This document shows positions 53,878 through 61,270 of a stretch of DNA of 64,000 bases, piece by piece. The notes under the pieces are model-generated. The model did not search any database. It saw only the letters and a program-made list of their open reading frames with translations, and was not told the origin of the DNA. This DNA is from Granulicella sp. S156. Lineage in GTDB: Bacteria; Acidobacteriota; Terriglobia; Terriglobales; Acidobacteriaceae. The translations under genes were made by a program, and so were the position numbers. The DNA lies in contig NZ_LMUH01000007.1 of NCBI RefSeq assembly GCF_009766105.1, forward strand, positions 213,896-277,895, written 5' to 3'. The first letter of the stretch is position 1; the number at the start of each line of letters is the position of its first letter.

Positions 53878-55719
53878 TTAGAAGTTGAAGGCCAGCCCAG
53901 CCTGAATAGCGCGCGGCATCTGGGCGAGGAATAGCGTATGCCCATCGGGTGCCAGCACCGGCTGATACCCCTGTTCCAGCAGGTTGGTAGCTTCTACCAC
54001 CGCATCCATGCCCTCGGGCAGAAACCGTCCGCGCCAGAGCTTCTGCCGTATAAAGAAGCCCAGGTACGCTGCTCCGGGATCTGCGTTGTAGGCGTTCACC
54101 TGCGTGAGAGTGCGCGATGGCTGCCAGCGATACTCTGCCTTCATCGAAGTCCCTGTACGCGCAATCTTTCCACGCAGCGAGACGCTCGCCGCTTGGACCG
54201 TTTGCGGCGCAATGTGGCTCTGCACATTGCTGACAGCGAAAGACGGTGGAAAGCTGCTTCGCAGTGCCGTGCCGAGGTCATATTCCACCCAGGCCGAGAG
54301 CGAAGACGTCACCGGCTGCACCAAAGAAGCGCTGACTCCATGCCCGCTATATCCCTCAGCAGCGAGATGAAACGCTCCTGTCGTCGGGTCCGTGACCATG
54401 CCCAGCCCTTCGGTGCTCAGAGACTGAAGATCACCGCGGTCTACGAGGCCGCTTCCCTGAAGGGCTGCACTTGAAAACTCATCGTGATAAGCCGCCACCG
54501 TGACCGAACGCTCCCCACCCAGCTTGCGGGAGACTGAAACCTCATGATGGCTTCCCTTCGCCATCAGCGGACGCCCGGCAGCATCTGTCAGTACATCGGT
54601 CGTGGGCTTCAGGTCGTCAAGGTCCCCCGAACTCTGCAGCGTACGCCCGGTAGCATAGCGATACTCGACCATGAGATTGGAGCCCGGCTTCACCATCACC
54701 CGCACAAAGGGTTCGGAGGCGAATCGGCTTGCTTCCAGCCGCTCGGCCTGCAGCAATGTCCCAGCGTCGATCATCACCATATCGCCGAGATTCAACTGCT
54801 CCGTGCTGGCCAGCCGCAGGACCTGCAAACCAGTTCCCGATCCATACGTCAGTTCGGGATGCGATTGGTAGCTCGAAACCAGCCGTGTGCTTCCGCCCAG
54901 AGGCGAGTGCCGCTCATAGCCGACGGTCATCTCCGTAGACGCCGCTGTCGAGGTCCCCTGCGACGGGTCTCCGATCTCCGTGCGCATCACCGCACTGCTC
55001 CCATCTTTGAGCGTGCGATTCAGCATCAGCACTTCGCGCACACCACCCTGGCCGAAGTTGCCGTCACCGCCGGACACGGACGCCCAGCCCTGCAAGGATC
55101 GGCGACGTGCCTCTGCCGTATCTGATGAAGTCGTTGAAGCTGTAGAGGAAGTAGCCGTATCGTCTTCGGGATCATTGGAAGGATCAAGGAGCCGCAGTAG
55201 AGGGCGGCTGGCCGTCGACCGCAGCGTCCACTTCCAATCGTCAACCGGCTCATCGGCGCGGCGTTTCTGAGCCGGCAGCCAGTTTTCCGCTTCGAATAAA
55301 GTGCTCATCGTCAGGTTGACGACGGCAGCAGCCCCGGCCTGTAACCGAAGGTTCGTCCGCGTCACGGGAACAAGAAAAGCTGCCGTCGCGCGAATCTGGT
55401 AATGCCCCGGAAGCACCGAGGACAAGCGATAGCGTCCATGGTCATCGGTAAAAGCTGTAACGATTGCGCTGGCATCCACGGAGAACAGCTCCACCAGCGC
55501 GCCCATCTGCGGCGTTCCATGCACGTCTCGCACCACACCCGAGACGACCGCATAGCTCGACGCGGCAAAGCACGGCCCGGTTATCCCGAGCAGTACCGCC
55601 AACAGCATACCTGGTACAAACCGTTTCACCGCGCCTTTGTGCCCTCGCGCGCCCGACTCTCCGAAAATTGGCGTCTCAGAAGTAGCCGAGATGCTAGTCC
55701 ATATTCTAAAGCGGTCCAT
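53878..55719 (-). CDS. Outer-membrane protein with carboxypeptidase-regulatory-like domain
   Basis: 613 residues in the longest frame; GTG 55629 (VKRFVPGMLLAVLLG) directly before the signal peptide is the likelier start. After cleavage (CFAASSY) comes a CarboxypepD_reg domain (SGVVRDVHGTPQMGALVELF, DDHGRYRLSSVLPGHYQIRA), an acidic Ser/Thr linker, and a beta-barrel with terminal AIQAGLAFNF. It resembles a short TonB-receptor/Oar-type protein lacking the plug. Outer-membrane position inferred from the terminal Phe. Confidence 0.82.
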   Translation of the reverse strand: MDRFRIWTSISATSETPIFGESGARGHKGAVKRFVPGMLLAVLLGITGPCFAASSYAVVSGVVRDVHGTPQMGALVELFSVDASAIVTAFTDDHGRYRLSSVLPGHYQIRATAAFLVPVTRTNLRLQAGAAAVVNLTMSTLFEAENWLPAQKRRADEPVDDWKWTLRSTASRPLLRLLDPSNDPEDDTATSSTASTTSSDTAEARRRSLQGWASVSGGDGNFGQGGVREVLMLNRTLKDGSSAVMRTEIGDPSQGTSTAASTEMTVGYERHSPLGGSTRLVSSYQSHPELTYGSGTGLQVLRLASTEQLNLGDMVMIDAGTLLQAERLEASRFASEPFVRVMVKPGSNLMVEYRYATGRTLQSSGDLDDLKPTTDVLTDAAGRPLMAKGSHHEVSVSRKLGGERSVTVAAYHDEFSSAALQGSGLVDRGDLQSLSTEGLGMVTDPTTGAFHLAAEGYSGHGVSASLVQPVTSSLSAWVEYDLGTALRSSFPPSFAVSNVQSHIAPQTVQAASVSLRGKIARTGTSMKAEYRWQPSRTLTQVNAYNADPGAAYLGFFIRQKLWRGRFLPEGMDAVVEATNLLEQGYQPVLAPDGHTLFLAQMPRAIQAGLAFNF

Positions 55720-55767
55720 CGCGATACCGTCTGCGTGGCTTTGCTTCGTATGCTTTCTACAACTGCC

Positions 55768-57522
55768 TTACTGCTCCACAGTAAACGGTGCGGACTCCGC
55801 AATGTGCTGCTGCGATACTCCGTCGTTCACCTTGATCGTAACCTGATATTTGCCCGGCTGCAGGCTGGCCAGCGGCATGGTCTTCTCCAGCGTCAACTGG
55901 TCCGCATTGGAGCTCAGCTTGGAAGCCGACTCCTGCGAATCCAGTACCTGTTTGTTAGTCTCCAGGTCCAGCACCTGATACTCAATCGTAGCGTCGTTCT
56001 TCTTCGTGGTGTCCGAGATGCCGAGGTTGTACACCTGCATCCAGAAGTTAAGGTTCTGTCCGCGATGGAACGTCACCGGCGTCGAAATGGTCGCCGGCAC
56101 ACGCGGCCTGATCTTCGTGTTTCCGATGACAAAGCTACCCGCGCCAATATCCTTCGAAGCCACACGCTCCATGGTGTCTGCCAGGATCAGCGAAGACGAA
56201 GCCAACCGGTCGTCATCGTACTTGGGTACGAGAACGCTGCGGCGCCAGATTCCCACGTGCTCGGGATTGTTCACATCCTTGATGGCAATCTCGATCTTGT
56301 AGTTCCCAGGAGGCAGATCCAGCGCATTCCACCACACGTGGACGCCGCTCTTGGACTTCTCCAGCAGATCGGCAGGAGTCTCCATGTTCACCGTGTCCTC
56401 GAAGGTTCGGACGATATGGTGAGTCATGGTGCTGACGCGACCGAGAATGTTCACTGTGCCGGTGGCATCACCATCCTTGGTCTTGTAGGTGACGTCGCTG
56501 TTGCGTATCTGCAGCGTCAACGGAACCATCACGGTGTCGTTGGTCAGCTTCACATAGTCAGTCCGCACATCGAACAGGAACGGCGGACCGGTCAACACCT
56601 TGGCTGTGCCCAGGAACTCATCCAGGTCGGCAAACTTCACAGGGGGCGGCGCCATGATCTTGGCGAACTGGTCCAGACGGTCAAACTGCTTACCCTGGTT
56701 GCTGGAAGACATGGGACCATTGCCCAACTGCTCCAACCCGCCGCCGCTGAAGCGGTCAGCCTTGGTCGATTTGCCCATCTGCTCATAGAGCGTCTGACCG
56801 GCGCCGGGGACATTCTTCAAAGCGTCCTTCTCGGAGCGGTCGATGGTGGCGTGATAGTCGCCGCACATGCAGGTGTCGACAAACTCGATATCGATGTTGT
56901 CGCCCACGCTGGGCAGATACCGGTAGTGCCAGACCTCGAAGGGAAAGGTCGAAGTGTTACCGCCGCCCTCTTCCATCGGACGGTCATAGTTGCCGCCGGA
57001 AGGATGAGAGTCGATGCTGTCCGCCTTGCCGAAGGCAATATAGATATGACCGCGGTCAGTCATCCAACCGGGTTTGCCAGCGGCAAAGTGCTCGTTGGCA
57101 TAGGCGATGCGCGCATAGTGCTCATCGCGGAACTCGTTCTCAGGAGACTCGGGATTGGGGTTGCGCCGCAGCCAGAACTGCTCGATGAACTGATCGCGCT
57201 CCTCGTCATTGGCGAGGCTCTTGAAGGCCTTGGCCTCTTCATCGGTGATGATCCACCGCACATCTTCATTCAGCCACTGCTTGTACTCGCCCTTGAGCTC
57301 CGCCTTGGTCAAGTCCCGGCGCTTCTTTTCCTGGCCATCACTCAGCCTGCGCTTCAGCGGATCGGGCTTCTCTTCAATCGGAGGCGTCTGCACGACAGTG
57401 CCGCTGCCGTCCTGTCGGACCTGTTGATCGGGCTGAGCGGGAGCCGTCTGCGCGCGAACTCCTGGAGCCGTACTTGAGAGCGCCAGAATCGTTACGACAG
57501 ACAGAAAATATCGGACTTGCAT
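55768..57522 (-). CDS. GWxTD domain secreted protein
   Basis: 584 residues from ATG 57522; the long frame to 57672 has no leader. Signal peptide ends VRAQT. The family hallmark is KPGWMTDRGHIYIAFGKAD after EFRDEHYARIAYANEHF; a following region FEVWHYRYLPSVGDNIDIEF and a C-terminal beta domain complete it. GWxTD proteins occur in Acidobacteria and Bacteroidota-type lineages; function unknown. Forty-eight bp upstream of an outer-membrane gene on the same strand, maybe one transcript. Confidence 0.87.
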   Translation of the reverse strand: MQVRYFLSVVTILALSSTAPGVRAQTAPAQPDQQVRQDGSGTVVQTPPIEEKPDPLKRRLSDGQEKKRRDLTKAELKGEYKQWLNEDVRWIITDEEAKAFKSLANDEERDQFIEQFWLRRNPNPESPENEFRDEHYARIAYANEHFAAGKPGWMTDRGHIYIAFGKADSIDSHPSGGNYDRPMEEGGGNTSTFPFEVWHYRYLPSVGDNIDIEFVDTCMCGDYHATIDRSEKDALKNVPGAGQTLYEQMGKSTKADRFSGGGLEQLGNGPMSSSNQGKQFDRLDQFAKIMAPPPVKFADLDEFLGTAKVLTGPPFLFDVRTDYVKLTNDTVMVPLTLQIRNSDVTYKTKDGDATGTVNILGRVSTMTHHIVRTFEDTVNMETPADLLEKSKSGVHVWWNALDLPPGNYKIEIAIKDVNNPEHVGIWRRSVLVPKYDDDRLASSSLILADTMERVASKDIGAGSFVIGNTKIRPRVPATISTPVTFHRGQNLNFWMQVYNLGISDTTKKNDATIEYQVLDLETNKQVLDSQESASKLSSNADQLTLEKTMPLASLQPGKYQVTIKVNDGVSQQHIAESAPFTVEQ

Positions 57523-57760
57523 GGGTGCCAGCTCCTTGACTTCAGACCCCCTCATTCTAAGCCCCGTAACCACCCTTTCACAAGCGCTGAGAGGGTTCGC
57601 AGGGGTGTCAATTTGAAATTCGGTCCTACAGGATGGGAGGCGCCCGGGAACAAGGTGAGCTTGAAGCGGCAAAACGGAAATCTGACTGGAATCTCAGCTA
57701 CGGAAACACCCGTATAAACCAACCCCAAATTGGCAGGACGCGGGAGGTAGAGAAGAGGGT

Positions 57761-58150
57761 ATGGATCTATCTACGGACCATAGGGGATTACGCACGCTGC
57801 TCCTCGTCCATGGCTTCATCACCCTGGCCGCTGGTGTTGTTCTCGCTGTGGCACCCGGTTTGATACCAGGCACTGTCGGAGTTCATCTCGAACCGAGCGC
57901 CTACCTGATGGCATATCTACTCGCAGGGGCGGAGTTCGGACTTGCCACCCTGTCGTTTGGTGGCAGCCGCCTGTCGGACCCGCAAGCGCTCCGGCTCATC
58001 GTCTGGAGCTGTATCGCCTTCCATGGATCGTCAGGAATCCTCGAGGTATATGCCTATACCCGAGGTGTGAGCATCGCAATCTTCGGCAACGTAGCCGCCA
58101 GGGCAGTCATCATCACGCTATTTGCCTACTTATCGAGGGATCTTGGTTAA
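57761..58150 (+). CDS. Small membrane protein
   Basis: 129 residues, four hydrophobic spans (LRTLLLVHGFITLAAGVVLA, AYLMAYLLAGAEFGLATLSF, LRLIVWSCIAFHGSSGILEV, ISIAIFGNVAARAVIITLFA-like). GGGAGG and GAGGG precede ATG. Not recognised; similar 4-span proteins are common near stress genes. Stands alone. Confidence 0.72.
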   Translation: MDLSTDHRGLRTLLLVHGFITLAAGVVLAVAPGLIPGTVGVHLEPSAYLMAYLLAGAEFGLATLSFGGSRLSDPQALRLIVWSCIAFHGSSGILEVYAYTRGVSIAIFGNVAARAVIITLFAYLSRDLG

Positions 58151-58372
58151 CTGGGTTAATTGGCAATACTCTGTGCGTTCTCTCGCTGCTATCATCTATG
58201 CAAAGCCAGGCAAGATTTTTCCCTGCGACGCCAGCCAGAGATCGTCCCCTGACTCCTCGGACGGAACCGGAAGCCGTTGCTCAACGTATCTCACTCCGGA
58301 CCAAGAATCTGACCGGATCGTGCTCAAACTGCGCCACTCAAGAAAGCGCCAGAGAAAAGAAAACTTTAAACG

Positions 58373-59758
58373 ATGAGCTCGAAGAAAATTGTCCTAATCG
58401 TCCTCGGTTTCCTGCTTCTGGGCGGCATTGTCGCGGGCACCATCATCTACAGCCATAGCAACGTCACGGCCGTAACCACGACCAAAGCCGCGCCTTCAGA
58501 TCTTGTCGCCACGGTCAGCGGCACCGGCCAGATCAAGCCGAAGACCTACGTCAACGTGGGCGCGACCGCCTTTGGCCGGATCACGCACCTCTATGTAAAA
58601 GAGGGTGACCACGTTAAGGCCGGGCAGCTCGTCGCCGCCGTGGAGAGCGCACAGCCCGCCAGCGCCGTAGAGGCGCAGGAAGCGACCATCGCCTCCTCCA
58701 AGACAGACGTCGACGGCTACATCGCCGCCGAGCGGACCGCACGCGCCAACGTCGACCAGGCCAAGGCCGACCTCGAGCAGAAGAAGTTCGACTTCGGTCG
58801 CGCCAAGAGCCTCTACGAAGACAAACTGATCGCCAAGCAGGACTACGACGCCAAGAAGGCCGCGTATGACGTCTCCGCCGCCACCCTGGAGCAGCGCGTC
58901 GCCAGCTTCTCCCAGGCCAGGGCGCAGACCTCTTCCGCGCGCGGCCACGTCACGCAGGCCATCGCCACGCAGCACGGCAACGACTACAGCCTGGGTCTCA
59001 CCCAGAGCCACGCTCCCTTCGACGCCCTCGTCACCAACGTCCCCGTCCGCGAAGGCGAGACTGTGGTCGTTGGTATCCAGAACGCCGAAGGTTCCACCCT
59101 GATGACCCTCGCCGATATGAGCGTCATCACCGCCGAGGTCAAGATCGACGAGACAGACATCGTCAACGTCGCCATGAACCAGCCCGTCGATGTCACCGTC
59201 GATGCCCTGCCCGGTAAGGTCTTCAAGGGCCATGTCACCGAAGTCGGCGATCAGGCACTGCTCCGCACCACCGGTGTTGCCACTTCGCAGTCCACCACCG
59301 GCACGGAAGAGGCCAAGGACTTCAAGGTCGTCGTCACGCTCGACCAGGCGACAGGGACGGATGAGCTGCGCCCCGGCCTCTCCTGCACCGCCAAGATCAC
59401 GACGGCACATAAACCCAATACGCTGACGATTCCCATCCAGTCCCTGGTGCAGCGCGACGATGCCGTTGAACAGGCACTGTTCAAGAACCACGGCCAGACA
59501 TCGGCCACCGCCGTCACCAAGAACAATCTCACCCAGGGCGTCTACATTCTGGTGCAGGATAATGGTCGCCTCAGAACGAAGTTTGTTCCGGTCACCACCG
59601 GCGTCACGGGAGCGACCGACATCGAAGTCCTGACCGGCGTGAAGAATGGCGATGAAGTGGTCACAGGCCGCTACAAGGTCTTGCGAACCCTCAAAAGTGG
59701 AGTTGCAGTCAAACACGATACTTCGATCCAGACGGCAACGGACGACACTTCATCTTGA
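58373..59758 (+). CDS. HlyD/MacA-type periplasmic adaptor of an ABC or RND exporter
   Basis: 461 residues. N-terminal membrane anchor (about 5-28), lipoyl-like half ITHLYVKEGDHVKAGQLVAA, a long coiled hairpin (about 95-200, Ala/Glu/Lys), the second lipoyl half and beta-barrel (HAPFDALVTNVPVREGETVV, VKIDETDIVNVAMNQPVDVT, RPGLSCTAKITTAHKPNTLT). It bridges an inner-membrane pump to an outer-membrane channel. The ATPase gene follows at 129 bp, but no permease is present there. Confidence 0.92.
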   Translation: MSSKKIVLIVLGFLLLGGIVAGTIIYSHSNVTAVTTTKAAPSDLVATVSGTGQIKPKTYVNVGATAFGRITHLYVKEGDHVKAGQLVAAVESAQPASAVEAQEATIASSKTDVDGYIAAERTARANVDQAKADLEQKKFDFGRAKSLYEDKLIAKQDYDAKKAAYDVSAATLEQRVASFSQARAQTSSARGHVTQAIATQHGNDYSLGLTQSHAPFDALVTNVPVREGETVVVGIQNAEGSTLMTLADMSVITAEVKIDETDIVNVAMNQPVDVTVDALPGKVFKGHVTEVGDQALLRTTGVATSQSTTGTEEAKDFKVVVTLDQATGTDELRPGLSCTAKITTAHKPNTLTIPIQSLVQRDDAVEQALFKNHGQTSATAVTKNNLTQGVYILVQDNGRLRTKFVPVTTGVTGATDIEVLTGVKNGDEVVTGRYKVLRTLKSGVAVKHDTSIQTATDDTSS

Positions 59759-59860
59759 GAGATGAGAGAGATCAGAAATAAGAGATCAGTACAAATCGCC
59801 ACCTTCTGACATACTCCCTATGTCCTGATCTCTGTTATCTGCTCTCTCTTATCTGACTTC
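59759..59860. repeat. Imperfect inverted repeat between adaptor and ATPase genes
   Basis: Left 59759-59789 and right 59825-59860 are purine- and pyrimidine-rich near-complements; the core AGAGATCAG/CTGATCTCT (59781-59789, 59825-59833) pairs perfectly over 9 bp. It could attenuate transcription into the ATPase gene. No T-tract. Confidence 0.5.
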
Positions 59861-59886
59861 TGTTACCTATTCCCCGGAGACACCTG

Positions 59887-60756
59887 ATGACCCTCGACAA
59901 CAGTTCCGTTACACCACCCGAGAAGGACCGTATCGGGGCCAACGCAGACGGACCCCGTCCCGGCGACGTAATCGTCACCGACAATCTCTGGAAGACCTAT
60001 GAGATGGGCGATCAGCAGGTCCACGCCCTGCGCGGTGTCGACATCCGCATCCGGCACAACGAGTACGTCGCCATCATGGGCCCGTCCGGTTCGGGTAAGT
60101 CCACGTTGATGAACCTGATCGGCTGTCTCGATTCTCCCTCTCAGGGCAAGTACTGGCTCAACGGCCACGACGTCTCGGAACTCAACGATGACGAACTCGC
60201 ACGCATCCGCAACAAGGAGATCGGCTTCGTCTTCCAGACGTTCAACCTGCTGGCCCGCGCCACCTCGCTGCACAACGTAGAGCTTCCGCTCATCTACAAC
60301 GGAACGCCCGCGGCGGAACGCATCGCACGCGCCAAGGAAGTGCTTACCTCGGTCAACCTCGGCGAACGCATGATGCACAAGCCGAACGAACTCTCGGGCG
60401 GACAGCGTCAGCGTGTGGCTATTGCGCGAGCATTGGTCAATCGCCCCAGCATCATCCTGGCCGACGAGCCTACCGGCAACCTCGACTCGAAGACCTCGGT
60501 GGAGATCATGGCGCTCTTCGACGATCTGCACGCCAAGGGCAACACCATCGTCCTGGTCACCCACGAGCCCGACATCGCCGACTTCGCGCACCGCGTCATC
60601 AGCATCCGCGACGGCTCGGTCGCCAGCGACGGTCCCAGCAAACGCGTGAAACAGGATGGCCCCATCCTCGCCACGAATGAGACGAACTCGAATGAGACCA
60701 TTTCGAGCATCCACGCCAAACAGACTGACGCGAAGAAGAACACGAAGAAGGCATAA
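59887..60756 (+). CDS. ABC transporter ATPase (MacB/LolD type)
   Basis: 289 residues. Walker [10 protein letters not shown] (65-73), Q-loop [18 protein letters not shown], signature LSGGQ (169-173), Walker B IILADE (189-194), H-loop VTHEP. LolD/MacB-type Q-loop and [11 protein letters not shown] wording fix the subfamily. A 40-residue Asn/Thr/Lys-rich tail (from about 250) is unusual. It pairs with the adaptor upstream; no MacB-type permease follows, since a mobile element starts four bases after the stop. Confidence 0.92.
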   Translation: MTLDNSSVTPPEKDRIGANADGPRPGDVIVTDNLWKTYEMGDQQVHALRGVDIRIRHNEYVAIMGPSGSGKSTLMNLIGCLDSPSQGKYWLNGHDVSELNDDELARIRNKEIGFVFQTFNLLARATSLHNVELPLIYNGTPAAERIARAKEVLTSVNLGERMMHKPNELSGGQRQRVAIARALVNRPSIILADEPTGNLDSKTSVEIMALFDDLHAKGNTIVLVTHEPDIADFAHRVISIRDGSVASDGPSKRVKQDGPILATNETNSNETISSIHAKQTDAKKNTKKA

Positions 60757-60759
60757 GTC

Positions 60760-61032
60760 GGGTGCCCTATCTTCGGCGCGTTCTTTGCGCCTAAGGTGGG
60801 CATCGCGCGCGAGCGAGACCGCTCCTGCTCATACCCCGCTTCACCTAAAGCGTTCGAGCCATTACACCGGACCGTACCACCACACAATCCAGCGGAAACG
60901 GAAAGATAGGCAGGAGCGGTTCGCTGCGCGAATGCCGACCTTGATGCAGAGCGCGGTGCAAATGTTTGTGGAGCGCTCTGCGTCAATGCCCACTTTAGGC
61001 GCGATAAAGCCACGCCGAAAATGGGGGCACCC
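60760..61032. mobile_element. Non-autonomous inverted-terminus element, copy 2
   Basis: 273 bp, left GGGTGCCCTATCTTCGGCGC, right end the near-complement (CGCCGAAAATGGGGGCACCC). Its right half is the reverse complement of the left half of copy 1 (49468-49725), with CTTGATGCA and CAAATGTTTGTGGAGCGCT in order and a short extra GAGCGCGGTG. Shared ends and lack of coding sequence point to one family, present here in opposite orientation. It starts four bases past the ATPase stop. Confidence 0.8.
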
Positions 61033-61270
61033 GGCTGCGGCAATTCCAGATACGGCTATCCAGGCATGGAGCACGAAACGTAGGTCCATGAAAAACGGAC
61101 GTCCGGAACGGCTGCAGTGAAACAAGTTGCCGACGTTGCAGCTCGTGTCAAAACCCTCTTTTCAGCTAAAAGTTGCTCGTCGCTAAAACCTTCATAGCTT
61201 TATGATGCGGAACAAAAACCCGCATACATCAGGCATGATTTCAGGGGCCTTACGCGTCTAAACTAGCAGT

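Noticed and set aside
55402..57477. Plus-strand 691-residue open frame
   Set aside because: It lies opposite two well-supported minus-strand genes (carboxypeptidase-regulatory and GWxTD proteins); composition is a shadow of their codon bias with no domain pattern.
58496..59716. Minus-strand 406-residue frame
   Set aside because: Antisense to the HlyD-type adaptor; Gly/Asp/Val-rich as expected of a complement frame.
59863..60714. Minus-strand 283-residue frame
   Set aside because: Antisense to the ABC ATPase with all Walker motifs in the other strand.
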